In this document: positions 32,852 through 43,874 of the stretch, piece after piece
Layout of the letters: the number at the start of each line of letters is the position of its first letter
How positions within the stretch are numbered: position 1 is the first letter of the stretch
From: Lutibacter sp.
Lineage (GTDB): Bacteria; Bacteroidota; Bacteroidia; Flavobacteriales; Flavobacteriaceae
Length of the DNA stretch: 47,060 bases
Direction: 5' to 3'
Assembly: GCF_013041805.1 (NCBI RefSeq)
Contig: NZ_JABDRI010000059.1
Coordinates: 1 to 47,060 of the forward strand
Program-made: the position numbers and the translations under genes
The notes under the pieces: generated by a model
What the model saw: the letters and a program-made list of their open reading frames with translations, nothing else
What the model was told of the DNA's origin: nothing
Databases searched by the model: none

Positions 32852-34042
32852 ATGAGGATAGGAATGATTTTAGATAAAGTATTTCCACCCGACCCAAGGG
32901 TAGAAAATGAAGCTATTTCACTAATTAAAAATGGTCATGAAGTATATTTGTTTTGTTTAAAATATGGGAAGGAAAAGGATAATGAAAAGATAAAGGGCAT
33001 TCAGGTTATAAGATATGCATCTAATAAGATGATTTATAAATTATCTGCTTTGGTTTATACAATTCCTTTTTATTCTTTAATTATGGCAAAAAAAATCAAT
33101 CACTTTTTAAATACCAATAAAATTGACGTAGTACATATTCACGATATTCAAATCGCAGAAGCTACATTCAGAGCTGCTAAAAATTTAAAACTTAAAACTG
33201 TTTTAGATTTACACGAAAACAGACCAGAAATTATGAAGTTCTACGTTCATTTACAAAAATTTCCAGGTAAGTTTTTAATTTCTTCAAAAAAATGGAAACA
33301 AAAAGAGGAAATATTTATTAAAAAGGCAGACAAGGTTATTGTAATTACTGAAGAATCAAAAGATGAAATTATAAAAAGAACAAATACTAAGTCTGAAAAT
33401 ATAATTATTGTTCCAAATACAGTACATCAAACTTTTTATAAAAATGCAGTAATTCAAAATGAGATAATCGATAAATATAAAAATAATTTTGTTTTATTAT
33501 ATTTAGGGGATACAGGTTTAAGAAGAGGATTACAAACTGCAATAGCTTCTCTGAATAGTTTAAAGAATAAAATACCAACTATAAAATTGGTTATTATAGG
33601 AAGTAACACATCTGATACAGTTTTAAAATCTCAAGTTGAAGATTTAGATATAAAACATTTGGTTGATTTTGAAGGTTGGCAAGATGAAAAATTGTTTCCT
33701 TCCTATATAAAAGCAAGCTCAGTTTGTATTTCTCCTTTACACAAAAATTTACATCATGATACAACATATGCAAATAAGCTTTTTCAATATATGAGTTTTT
33801 CTAAACCATTATTGGTTAGTAATGCAACAGCACAAAAGAACATAATTGAAAAAACCAACTGTGGATTGGTGCATTTAGAAAAGGACTCAGATGATTTTGC
33901 AAATAATGTTGTAAAGCTATTTGAAGATGAAATTTTAAGAGAAACTTTAGGTAAAAATGGAAAGAGATTTGTTGAGGAAGATTTTTACTGGGAAAAAGCA
34001 TCAAAAGATTTAATAGATTTTTATTCCAAATTAAGCACATGA
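32852..34042 (+). CDS. GT4 family glycosyltransferase
   Basis: A 396-residue GT-B glycosyltransferase. The N-terminal domain begins MRIGMILDKVFPPDPRVENEA, with a glycine-light donor loop and VHIHDIQIAEA, and the C-terminal Glycos_transf_1 domain has LLYLGDTGLRRGLQTAIAS and the acceptor/donor block SVCISPLHKNLHHDTTYANKLFQYM in two parts, with the conserved E-x7-E region replaced by KLFQYMSFSKPLL. Nucleotide sugar and acceptor are unknown. It overlaps the next glycosyltransferase by four bases. Confidence 0.85.
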   Translation: MRIGMILDKVFPPDPRVENEAISLIKNGHEVYLFCLKYGKEKDNEKIKGIQVIRYASNKMIYKLSALVYTIPFYSLIMAKKINHFLNTNKIDVVHIHDIQIAEATFRAAKNLKLKTVLDLHENRPEIMKFYVHLQKFPGKFLISSKKWKQKEEIFIKKADKVIVITEESKDEIIKRTNTKSENIIIVPNTVHQTFYKNAVIQNEIIDKYKNNFVLLYLGDTGLRRGLQTAIASLNSLKNKIPTIKLVIIGSNTSDTVLKSQVEDLDIKHLVDFEGWQDEKLFPSYIKASSVCISPLHKNLHHDTTYANKLFQYMSFSKPLLVSNATAQKNIIEKTNCGLVHLEKDSDDFANNVVKLFEDEILRETLGKNGKRFVEEDFYWEKASKDLIDFYSKLST

Positions 34043-35316
34043 AAAAAGTACTTGTCATCACCTATTATTGGCCTCCAGCAGGAGGTTCAGGAGTACAGCG
34101 TTGGCTTAAATTTGTGAAATATTTTAGAGGTTTTGGTATAGAACCAGTTGTTTATACAGTTGAAAATCCGAATTATCCAATATTGGATGAGTCACTTATG
34201 GGCGAGATTCCAAACAATTTAGAAATATTAAGACATCCTATTTGGGAACCAAATAATTTAATAGGGCTATTTGGTAAGAAAAAAAAAGAAAGTGCAGGTT
34301 TTTTAAATTCGAATCCTTCTTTATTTGGTAAGTTAGCTCACTACATTAGAGCCAATTTTTTTATTCCTGATGCTCGTAAATTTTGGATAAAACCATCTGT
34401 TAAGTTTTTAGAAGAATACTTGAAAGAGCATCATATTGATGTTATAATATCCTCTGGTCCTCCACATAGTATGCATTTAATTGCTCTCAAATTAAAAAAG
34501 CAATTAGGTATAAAATGGATTACTGATTTTCGTGATCCGTGGACTGAGATTGATTATTTTCATCAGTTACCACTATCTAAAAAGGCAATTGAAAAACACC
34601 ACTTATTGGAAAAAGAGGTATTGAAAAATGCTGATGCTGTTTTAGTTGTTGGGAATTCAATGAAAGAGAAATATGTGAAATTTAATAAAAATACCTTAGT
34701 TGTAACCAATGGTTATGATACGGAATTTTCTGATGTTAAAACAGAATTAGATACGAAGTTTACGCTCACTCATATTGGATTGATGAATTCAGATAGAAAC
34801 CCTAAAATGTTATGGGAAGTTTTAGCTGAAATTATCAGCGAAAATAAGTCGTTTGCTAACGATTTTGAATTAAAACTAATAGGAAACGTAGCTGATTCAG
34901 TGATAGCTGATATTTCAAAATTTGATCTTATAAAAAGTGTAACTTTAATTAATTATGTAGCTCATAATAAAGTTGTTGAATTTCAAAAAAAAGCACAAGT
35001 CTTATTGTTGCTTGTTAATAATGTGGTTAGTGCAAACCAAATTATTACGGGTAAAATATTTGAGTACTTAATGGCAAAACGTCCTATTTTAGCAATTGCA
35101 CCAAAAAATGGTGATTTGGCCGAAATAATTAATGAAACGGCTAGTGGTTTTGTAGTTGATTTTGAAGAAAGAGATTTATTGAAAAAAACTATCTTAAATT
35201 TGTATTCGAAATTTAAAGAAGAAGAGTTGAGTATTGATTCAAAAAATATAAAACAATTTCATAGAAAAGAACTAACTAAAAAAGTTGCTCAAATTATTAA
35301 TTCAATTGCTGAATGA
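34039..35316 (+). CDS. GT4-like glycosyltransferase
   Basis: A 425-residue GT-B protein. It begins KKVLVITYYWPPAGGSGVQRWLKF, the start of many capsule or O-antigen glycosyltransferases, includes WITDFRDPWTEIDYF and the C-terminal block KIFEYLMAKRPILAIAP, which is the donor-binding FEYLA-type motif of family 4. It overlaps the preceding and following genes by four bases each (ATGA type), so expression is coupled. Linkage and sugar cannot be read from the sequence. Confidence 0.85.
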   Translation: MKKVLVITYYWPPAGGSGVQRWLKFVKYFRGFGIEPVVYTVENPNYPILDESLMGEIPNNLEILRHPIWEPNNLIGLFGKKKKESAGFLNSNPSLFGKLAHYIRANFFIPDARKFWIKPSVKFLEEYLKEHHIDVIISSGPPHSMHLIALKLKKQLGIKWITDFRDPWTEIDYFHQLPLSKKAIEKHHLLEKEVLKNADAVLVVGNSMKEKYVKFNKNTLVVTNGYDTEFSDVKTELDTKFTLTHIGLMNSDRNPKMLWEVLAEIISENKSFANDFELKLIGNVADSVIADISKFDLIKSVTLINYVAHNKVVEFQKKAQVLLLLVNNVVSANQIITGKIFEYLMAKRPILAIAPKNGDLAEIINETASGFVVDFEERDLLKKTILNLYSKFKEEELSIDSKNIKQFHRKELTKKVAQIINSIAE

Positions 35317-36392
35317 AAAAAATTGTTACCATATTAGGAGCTAGGCCTCAATTTGTTAAAGCCGCAGTGCTTAGTAGAATTATTTCTAAACACAAAGCTA
35401 TGCACGAAGTTATAATTCATACCGGACAGCACTATGATGAAAACATGAGTGCCATTTTTTTTGACGAAATGGAGATTCCAAAGCCAAAATATAATTTAAA
35501 TATCAATGGGTTAAGTCATGCTCAAATGACTGGGCAAATGTTAGAGAAAATTGAAGAAGTATTGCTAATAGAGAAGCCAAAATTAGTTGTGGTTTATGGT
35601 GATACAAATTCAACCATTGCTGGCGCTTTAGTAGCTAAAAAAATGAACATTACGGTTGTTCATATTGAGGCAGGTTTGCGTTCTTTTGATATGAAAATGC
35701 CAGAGGAGGTAAATAGAATTTTAACTGATAGAATTTCAGATTTATTATTATGCCCAACTGACACAGCTATTAAAAACTTGAAAAATGAAGGTTTCGATAA
35801 TTTACCTTCAAAAGTGGTAAAATGTGGCGATATTATGAAAGATGCAGTGGAGTTTTACGGGAAAAATTCAGCTGAAAAATCGACAATTATATCTAAATTA
35901 AATTTATCTAAAAATGAATTTGTTTTAGCAACGATTCATCGTGAAGAAAATACAGATTTAATAGAGAATTTAACAGCTATTTTTTCTGGATTGGAAGAAA
36001 TAAATAAGTATAAACAGGTAATACTTCCTATACATCCAAGGACAAAAGCTGTTTTAGAAAAGAACAAGTTAAAATACAATGTAACTTTTATTGATCCTGT
36101 TGGTTACTTTGATATGTTAGAGTTACTTAAAAACTGTAATTTAGTCATAACTGATAGTGGAGGACTTCAAAAAGAAGCTTTTTTTAACAGGAAACATTGT
36201 ATAGTTGCTAGAAATTCTACTGAATGGGTTGAGCTGGTAAATAATGGACTTGCTAAAATTGTTGGTAGTTCTTCAAAAGAAATAATAAAGGCATTTAAAG
36301 ATTTTCAAAATTCAACAGCTAATTTTGAGATTGATTTATATGGAAATCAAGTAGGAGAGAAGATTCATTCTGAAATTCTTAAATTATTATAA
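35313..36392 (+). CDS. wecB: UDP-N-acetylglucosamine 2-epimerase (non-hydrolysing)
   Basis: Interconverts UDP-GlcNAc and UDP-ManNAc in the cytoplasm. The 359 residues carry ILGARPQFVKAA at the start, IIHTGQHYDENMS, VVYGDTNST and VVHIEAGLRSFD (in two conserved pieces) and LVITDSGGLQKEA with the active-site region. No wecC-type ManNAc dehydrogenase lies next to it, so the product may be used as ManNAc itself or by an enzyme elsewhere. It overlaps its neighbours by four and one bases and belongs to the glycan operon. Confidence 0.92.
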   Translation: MKKIVTILGARPQFVKAAVLSRIISKHKAMHEVIIHTGQHYDENMSAIFFDEMEIPKPKYNLNINGLSHAQMTGQMLEKIEEVLLIEKPKLVVVYGDTNSTIAGALVAKKMNITVVHIEAGLRSFDMKMPEEVNRILTDRISDLLLCPTDTAIKNLKNEGFDNLPSKVVKCGDIMKDAVEFYGKNSAEKSTIISKLNLSKNEFVLATIHREENTDLIENLTAIFSGLEEINKYKQVILPIHPRTKAVLEKNKLKYNVTFIDPVGYFDMLELLKNCNLVITDSGGLQKEAFFNRKHCIVARNSTEWVELVNNGLAKIVGSSSKEIIKAFKDFQNSTANFEIDLYGNQVGEKIHSEILKLL

Positions 36393-37858
36393 TGGGTATT
36401 GTTTTAAAACAATCTTTTTTAAATACGTTAATCTTATTTTTAGGATTTTCCATTGGTGGGATTAACGTATTATTTTTATTTACTCATTTTTTACACGAAG
36501 ATTATTTTGGATTAATTACTTTTTTATTATCAACTGCTACTATTATTTTGCCATTATTAGTTTTTGGAATGCAGCATTCTGTAATTAAATTTTATTCCTT
36601 TTATACATCTAAAAAAGAGCAAGATAGCTTTTTGATTTCAACAATATTTATTCCCCTTTTAATAATTATTCCTGTAGGGCTTATTGGAATCTACTTGTAT
36701 GATGTTATTGCAAATTGGATTTCTTCTGAGAATACATTAATTAAAGATTACACAAGCCTTATTTTTATTACTGCCATTTTTATGGGATATTTTGAAGTGT
36801 TCTATTCGTGGACGAAAGTTAAATTCAATTCTGTTTTTGGAAATTTTATTAAAGAGTTATTTGCACGTATTTGTACATCTTTTTTATTAATAGCGGTTTA
36901 TTTTAAGTTGTTAACAAATGATGAATTTATATATGCTATTGTGCTAGTTTATGGAATTAGAGCATTCATAATGAAGCTATATGCATTTTATGTGTGTAGG
37001 CCTCAATTAGTATTTAAAATCCCTATGAATATAAAAGAAATTTTATCATTTTCTCTATATATCATTGTTGCTGGTTCAGCTGCAGGCGTTTTATTAGAAA
37101 TTGATAAGTTTATGATACCTCAGATGGAACAAATTGCTGAAGTTGCGTATTATTCTGTAGGTATTTATATTGCAAGTGTTATTGCCATTCCAACACGTGC
37201 AATGCAGCATATCACAACTCCAATTACCGCTAAGGATATGAATGAAAATAAGTTAGCGGATGTAGAAAAATTATACAAACAAACTTCAATAAATTTATTA
37301 GTAATAGGCGGATTGTTTTTCTTACTAATTAATTTAAATATAAGTGATTTGTATATGTTAATTAATAAGCCTCAATTTACGAAAGGAATTTGGATTGTAT
37401 TTATTATTTCTTTAGCTAAATTAATGGAGCTAGCATTAGGTACAGGAAATGCTATTTTGGTAAATTCGAAATATTATAAAATATTTTTCTATTTATCATT
37501 AGCAATGGCTATAAGTGTAATTTTACTGAATAAATGGCTTATTCATTTAATTGGAATCAATGGTGCCGCTCTAGCTACTTTAATTGTTGTGGTTTTTTAT
37601 ACAATTTTCAAAATTTTGTATATAAAGGGCAAATTAAATATTCAGCCTTTTAGTAGGCAAACAAGTAAAGTAATTACTGTTATCATCGTAGTTTTTGGTT
37701 TGTTTTATTTTTGGAATTTTTCATTTCACCCAATCTTAAATATTGTTTTAAAGAGTTTAATACTGGTCGTAACTTATGTTGTGCTCATAAAAAAATTAGA
37801 AATTTCTAAAGATATTAACTCTTTAATATCGAAGTATTTATTTTTTAAAATTAAATAA
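36392..37858 (+). CDS. Polysaccharide flippase (Wzx/MATE-like family)
   Basis: A 488-residue integral membrane protein with about 14 hydrophobic helices, the pattern of polysaccharide biosynthesis (Polysacc_synt/MVF) flippases. The N-terminal region reads TLILFLGFSIGGINVLFL and HEDYFGLITFLLS, and a conserved charged stretch IDKFMIPQ lies near the middle. It probably moves the lipid-linked oligosaccharide made by the upstream glycosyltransferases to the periplasm. It starts in the wecB stop codon and ends in the start codon of the LysE gene. No polymerase (Wzy) is visible in the window. Confidence 0.83.
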   Translation: MGIVLKQSFLNTLILFLGFSIGGINVLFLFTHFLHEDYFGLITFLLSTATIILPLLVFGMQHSVIKFYSFYTSKKEQDSFLISTIFIPLLIIIPVGLIGIYLYDVIANWISSENTLIKDYTSLIFITAIFMGYFEVFYSWTKVKFNSVFGNFIKELFARICTSFLLIAVYFKLLTNDEFIYAIVLVYGIRAFIMKLYAFYVCRPQLVFKIPMNIKEILSFSLYIIVAGSAAGVLLEIDKFMIPQMEQIAEVAYYSVGIYIASVIAIPTRAMQHITTPITAKDMNENKLADVEKLYKQTSINLLVIGGLFFLLINLNISDLYMLINKPQFTKGIWIVFIISLAKLMELALGTGNAILVNSKYYKIFFYLSLAMAISVILLNKWLIHLIGINGAALATLIVVVFYTIFKILYIKGKLNIQPFSRQTSKVITVIIVVFGLFYFWNFSFHPILNIVLKSLILVVTYVVLIKKLEISKDINSLISKYLFFKIK

Positions 37859-38478
37859 TGGTAGTAAGTTATATTCTTCATGTGTTTTATGGTTTGGTTA
37901 TGGCATATTTTGGTTTGGTTTCACCAGGTATGCTAAATATGACAGCACTAAAAATAAGAATAAATACAGGTAAAGTTGAAAGTGTAAAGTTTGCACTTGG
38001 TGCATCAGTTATTGTTTTTTTTCAGGCAGGAATTGCATTATTTTTTGCAGATTATTTCACTAAGAATCCTAAAATTATTGAGATTTTAAAAATTGCCGCT
38101 GTCTTTGTGTTTTTTGCATTGTCAATTTTCTTTTTTTTGCTTTCTAGAAAAAAAATAAAGCCTAACTCAGAAAGCAATAAAAAGAATTATTTTGTAAGTG
38201 GTTTAGCCATGTCATCGGTAAATATGCTGGCCATTCCTTTTTATTTGGGCCTAAGTATTTATTTAGTTTCTATTGATAAAATAATTATTGAACAACCGTA
38301 TATTTTATTCTTTATTATTGGAGCATCAATAGGTTCGTTTTTATTGTTTTTTACCTACATTTTATTTGCTAAAATAATTATTAAAAAAGTTTCATTTATC
38401 GCTACTAATATTAATATTATTTTAAGCTTATTATTTCTAGTTTTAGGGATATTCACTTTAGTCAAGCTATTGGCTTAA
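37858..38478 (+). CDS. LysE family exporter
   Basis: A 206-residue protein with six hydrophobic helices in the LysE/RhtB pattern: N-terminal GLVSPGMLNMTALKI (the PGP-like motif region, here SPGM), a basic loop after helix 3 (SRKKIKPNSE) and a second half with SSVNMLAIPFY. Members export amino acids. It is coupled to the flippase by TAATG, but the substrate and any link to glycan synthesis are unclear; it may simply have been placed behind the operon. It is the last gene in that run. Confidence 0.78.
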   Translation: MVVSYILHVFYGLVMAYFGLVSPGMLNMTALKIRINTGKVESVKFALGASVIVFFQAGIALFFADYFTKNPKIIEILKIAAVFVFFALSIFFFLLSRKKIKPNSESNKKNYFVSGLAMSSVNMLAIPFYLGLSIYLVSIDKIIIEQPYILFFIIGASIGSFLLFFTYILFAKIIIKKVSFIATNINIILSLLFLVLGIFTLVKLLA

Positions 38479-38488
38479 TTTTATTTTT

Positions 38489-38497
38489 TATATTTAC
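38489..38497 (+). promoter_or_regulatory. Candidate -7 element of the DinB gene (TATATTTAC)
   Basis: TATATTTAC ends 27 bases before the ATG at 38525, the same variant box as at 19653, 44647 and (minus strand) 11001-11009. Confidence 0.35.
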
Positions 38498-38524
38498 GAA
38501 ATTATTTTTTACGACTTAGTTGGT

Positions 38525-39019
38525 ATGATTGAAGCTATTGAAAAAAACTTAGAACGAGGTATACAGTTATTGGAATATATTTCTGATGAAGAATATAGTA
38601 ATACCTCAATAGCTCCATATTACTCAAGTATAGGAGGTCATATGCGACATATATTAGATGTTTTTGATTGTATTTTTAATGGTATAATTGAAAGAGATAT
38701 AAATCTAATAGAAAGAACTCGAAATCAATCAGTTGAGAATTATACGAAAAGTGGTATTGATTATTTTGAGAAAACCATAAATCAATTAAATAAGATTAAA
38801 TCAGAGGATTTGAATAAAATTTTGAAAGTGACTGATGATTTGGGTTTAGGAGTTGTTACCGCAAACTATACTTTAGCTTCAATACTAATTCAAGCTCATA
38901 GTCATGCAATTCATCATTTCGCAAGTGTAGGATATATTATTTCTCAGTTAGGGATACAATTACCAGATGACGATTTTGGATTTAATCCAACCACTCCAAG
39001 AGATAAAGTTATTGGTTAA
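38525..39019 (+). CDS. DinB-like protein
   Basis: A 164-residue four-helix-bundle protein of the DinB/YfiT superfamily. The metal-site histidines appear as GGHMRHILD (His39, His42) and in QAHSHAIHHFAS (about residues 121-132). DinB-family proteins are often thiol-dependent transferases or of unknown role; the name does not imply DNA polymerase IV. It has its own -7 box, and its 3' end overlaps the convergent ATP-grasp gene by 11 bases. Confidence 0.78.
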   Translation: MIEAIEKNLERGIQLLEYISDEEYSNTSIAPYYSSIGGHMRHILDVFDCIFNGIIERDINLIERTRNQSVENYTKSGIDYFEKTINQLNKIKSEDLNKILKVTDDLGLGVVTANYTLASILIQAHSHAIHHFASVGYIISQLGIQLPDDDFGFNPTTPRDKVIG

Positions 39020-40067
39020 TCGATACGTTATTTATCTTTTTTAGATACTTCTTATATCTAAAATATAGGTGAATCAAATAATTAAAATTTGTAAAATTGG
39101 CATTATTCATATTTTTATTTTTTATACCAATAAGATATATTAATTTCCAGTGGTTTTTGATAGATTTTAGGGCGCCAAAATAAGTTCCACTGGATGCATC
39201 ATAAATATGAGTTGGTTCAGAAATAACACCATTAATTTCAATAATTTTTAAGTTTTCACCTTTAATTAATTCTTCAAAAGTAGTATATTTAATATCAACT
39301 CTTCCATAGTACCAACCGTCAATATCAAAACTTAATTTATCGAAAAAATTAATTAAATCTTTGTTTATAAGGTTATTACCATTGATAAACTGTGTTCCTT
39401 TCGAGTGATTTCCAATAATATTGAGTACGATTTTTTCATTTAAAAGTGGAATTGTTTCAAGTTTATCTTTATTTATTTCTGAAATGAGTGAGGTATAAAT
39501 TTTGGCTCTCTCATCTTTTAAAATAAGTTCAGAAATGGAAGATTTCCCATCGCCAATAATGGTTAAATATTTTTTTAATGTAATTGAGGTTATTTTTCCT
39601 GTTTTTTCATTGGGAAACCTATGATAAAAAATACCACATTCATTTTTATAATCAACAAACTCTTGTATAATTAAGTTGATAGAATTGTATTTTGTAATGT
39701 ATTCGGATAATTCACTCTCTGAATTTATTTTTTGAACTAATAAACCTCTAAAACCAATATCAGGTTTTATAATTAAAGGATAGTTAATGTTATTTAAAGT
39801 AAGTTTAGGTAGTAAGTTTATTACTTGTTCACCTTTTTTTAAAAAAATTGTTTTTGGTTTGTAGCTATCAGGAATTAATTGAATGGTATCATATTTAGAC
39901 TCTAGTCCATTACCTGATCCATCAATTGCTGGATTGACTGCTGAAAAAAATCCGAAACTCCTTGATTTTAAAGCTAAAAGAAATGCATATGGAATGATAG
40001 GAATATAAAACATGTACGAAGGCCAATATTCCCAATTTGTAATTTTTTTAAAATTAAGATTCGACAT
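39009..40067 (-). CDS. ATP-grasp family ligase, substrate unknown
   Basis: A 352-residue protein with the ATP-grasp core: LIIKPDIGFRGLLV (ATP lysine strand), NLIIQEFVDYKNECGIFY, a GDGKSSISELI segment like the one in cyanophycin synthetase/RimK relatives, and the metal-binding GRVDIKY ... KIIEINGVISEPTHIYD. A short hydrophobic segment near residues 15-32 may associate with the membrane. Such enzymes couple a carboxylate to an amine or thiol. It starts inside the stop codon of the DUF6095 gene and converges with DinB. Neither partner reveals the substrate. Confidence 0.75.
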   Translation of the reverse strand: MSNLNFKKITNWEYWPSYMFYIPIIPYAFLLALKSRSFGFFSAVNPAIDGSGNGLESKYDTIQLIPDSYKPKTIFLKKGEQVINLLPKLTLNNINYPLIIKPDIGFRGLLVQKINSESELSEYITKYNSINLIIQEFVDYKNECGIFYHRFPNEKTGKITSITLKKYLTIIGDGKSSISELILKDERAKIYTSLISEINKDKLETIPLLNEKIVLNIIGNHSKGTQFINGNNLINKDLINFFDKLSFDIDGWYYGRVDIKYTTFEELIKGENLKIIEINGVISEPTHIYDASSGTYFGALKSIKNHWKLIYLIGIKNKNMNNANFTNFNYLIHLYFRYKKYLKKINNVSINQ

Positions 40068-40291
40068 TATTTTTCATTAAAAAAAGCATTTAAAATAATT
40101 CTAATTCCTAAAAAGCCTATGATAATAGATGCAATTGCAATTAGCACTCCCGCGACAAACCATATATAATTGTTTTGGTGCTTTATGGCTTTTAAACCTA
40201 TGGTAATTAATATAGGTCCAATAATTAATAGTGGAAATGCTATCAATTCATATTTTAATCCTCGTAATAGTTCATTTCTATCGGTACTCAT
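40067..40291 (-). CDS. Small two-helix membrane protein (DUF6095-like)
   Basis: A 74-residue protein with two hydrophobic helices (about residues 14-33 and 42-66) joined by a KAIKHQNN turn. It resembles the DUF6095 family of Bacteroidota. The stop/start overlap TAATG couples it to the ATP-grasp ligase, so a functional pair is possible. A TATTTTTG box (minus strand, 40328-40321) lies 29 bases upstream of the start. Function unknown. Confidence 0.7.
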   Translation of the reverse strand: MSTDRNELLRGLKYELIAFPLLIIGPILITIGLKAIKHQNNYIWFVAGVLIAIASIIIGFLGIRIILNAFFNEK

Positions 40292-40377
40292 TTATTTTTT
40301 TATTAATAGCTATTATTTGTCAAAAATACTAAATTGTACAACACTATTTAAAATTTGTGGAGATAGGTATGTCAAAT

Positions 40378-40409
40378 AAAAAAGCGAGAATCCTATTTCT
40401 CGCTTTTTT
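40378..40409 (-). terminator. Intrinsic terminator after icd
   Basis: A perfect 13-bp stem, AAAAAAGCGAGAA (40378-40390) with TTCTCGCTTTTTT (40397-40409), loop of six. Read on the minus strand it ends in six T and lies 21 bases after the icd stop. Confidence 0.88.
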
Positions 40410-40429
40410 AAAATTATTTATTTAAAAGC

Positions 40430-42727
<2,298 letters not shown>

Positions 42728-42737
42728 TTAAGCAGCA

Positions 42738-42745
42738 CAAATATA
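42738..42745 (-). promoter_or_regulatory. Candidate icd -7 element
   Basis: The minus strand reads TATATTTG, a full match to TAnnTTTG, 82 bases before the icd ATG. No exact -33 box. Confidence 0.45.
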
Positions 42746-42771
42746 CTAAATATAGCTGGAAAAATTGCTTG

Positions 42772-42785
42772 CGAAAACGTTATAA
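42772..42785. promoter_or_regulatory. Motif CGAAAACGTTATAA, second copy
   Basis: Identical to 18475-18488 upstream of kor, in the same orientation relative to the gene. Here it lies 26 bases upstream of the icd -7 box. Operator function is inferred. Confidence 0.35.
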
Positions 42786-42858
42786 ATAGGGGGTGAATTT
42801 TATTATTAAAGCAAAAAAAATGAGATATTTTATAGGAATAATAATACGTTGAAAAAAC

Positions 42859-42897
42859 AAAAGCCATCATATTGATTTCTCAGTATCATGGCTTTTT
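42859..42897. terminator. Orphan terminator-like hairpin
   Basis: AAAAGCCAT (42859-42867) pairs with ATGGCTTTT (42888-42896); after one C/C mismatch six more pairs extend the stem to a six-base loop. Five T follow on the plus strand, and on the minus strand TTTTGTTTTTT follows, so it could work either way. No annotated gene ends here. Confidence 0.6.
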
Positions 42898-43382
42898 GCT
42901 GAAACACTTTTTTAATAAGTTTACAATTACTTTTATTTAATTGTTTTAGCTATTCTCGTTAAAGATCACCCACAATTATCAATTTCACTGTAACTTGTTG
43001 CTTTCTTACAAACTCAACTTCTTACTAATTAGTTATTTCGTTTAAAATAAAACTCAAAACTTTGTTGTAATTTATTAAAATCACTCGCCTTGAAATTTTT
43101 ATTTTAAATGGTGCTTTTAAAACTATGTTTCCATTCATTCATGCTAAATATCAGGGCACATTACTACTTAAAGCTTAGTTTTAAAAACGATGTTCAAGAA
43201 CATTTCGAACTTCACTTTGAGAATTTTAGTGTTATTTCAAAATTTGCATCTCTCCATTTCACCTCACATCTCTCTGTTAATTCTTATGTAAAATAATGAC
43301 AGAAAAAGGGAATTTCCAAATTTATAACTGTTTAGTTTTGAACAAGATATAAACGTGACTTATTAACATTTGTTAACAACAA
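42898..43382. other. Gene-free stretch
   Basis: About 485 bases, part of the 780-base gap between icd and rplS. I see no credible coding region; a 62-codon plus-strand reading frame at 43108-43296 has a biased Phe/Leu/His composition and is not counted. Small structures are an inverted repeat ATGTTC-AA-GAACAT (43190-43203), CATCTCTC twice 20 bases apart (43247 and 43267) and a minus-strand TAAATTTG box (43324-43317). Confidence 0.4.
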
Positions 43383-43413
43383 AAAACCCGCTTTGAATTT
43401 CAAAACGGGTTTT
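43383..43413 (-). terminator. Intrinsic terminator after rplS
   Basis: AAAACCCG (43383-43390) pairs with CGGGTTTT (43406-43413); TTTGA / TCAAA continues the stem after a mismatch. On the minus strand a T-run follows, 23 bases after the rplS stop. Confidence 0.85.
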
Positions 43414-43435
43414 AATAATATTATTAAAGAATAAC

Positions 43436-43786
43436 TTAACGTCTTTTCTCTGTAATTCTAGCTTTTTTACCAGTTAATCCTCTAAAGTAGAAGATACGTG
43501 CTCTACGAACTTTACCGTGTTTATTCACTTCAATTTTTTGAATAGCAGGTAAGTTAATAGGGAAAATTCTTTCAACACCTATTGTTCCAGACATTTTTCT
43601 AATTGTGAAAGTTTCTGAAGCTCCTGTTCCTCTTCTTTGAATTACTGTTCCTTTAAAGAACTGAGTACGAGTTTTTTGCCCTTCTTTAATTTCGTAGTAT
43701 ACTGTAATTGAATCTCCTGCTTGAAATTGAGGGAACTCTTTTTTATCTACAAATTCGTCTTGTATAAATTTTACTAAATTTTCCAT
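43436..43786 (-). CDS. rplS: 50S ribosomal protein L19
   Basis: Ribosomal protein L19 lies at the 30S/50S interface. The 116 residues show the family core: FQAGDSITVYYEIKEG, RTQFFKGTVIQRRGTG, SETFTIRKMSGTIGVER and the C-terminal GKVRRARIFYFRGLTGKKARI in overlapping conserved pieces. It follows trmD by 88 bases on the minus strand, the usual trmD-rplS order, and ends at a strong terminator. No oddity. Confidence 0.97.
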   Translation of the reverse strand: MENLVKFIQDEFVDKKEFPQFQAGDSITVYYEIKEGQKTRTQFFKGTVIQRRGTGASETFTIRKMSGTIGVERIFPINLPAIQKIEVNKHGKVRRARIFYFRGLTGKKARITEKRR

Positions 43787-43874
43787 TGTTAACTTTTAAA
43801 TGGTTTTATCAATAATCAACATTCACGATTTTCGTCAGAGGTTAATTTTGAGATTGCAAATTTAATAAAAAATA

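Noticed and set aside
36392-38478. A complete Wzx/Wzy polysaccharide system
   Set aside because: Flippase, epimerase and glycosyltransferases are present, but no polymerase, initiating sugar-phosphate transferase or chain-length regulator is visible in the window.
43247-43274. CATCTCTC twice, 20 bases apart
   Set aside because: Eight bases is short, the second context differs, and there is no gene or promoter to connect it with.
43108-43296. 62-codon plus-strand reading frame between icd and rplS
   Set aside because: Composition (Phe, Leu, His, Ser) is unlike real genes here, there is no promoter or neighbour support, and it resembles no family I know.
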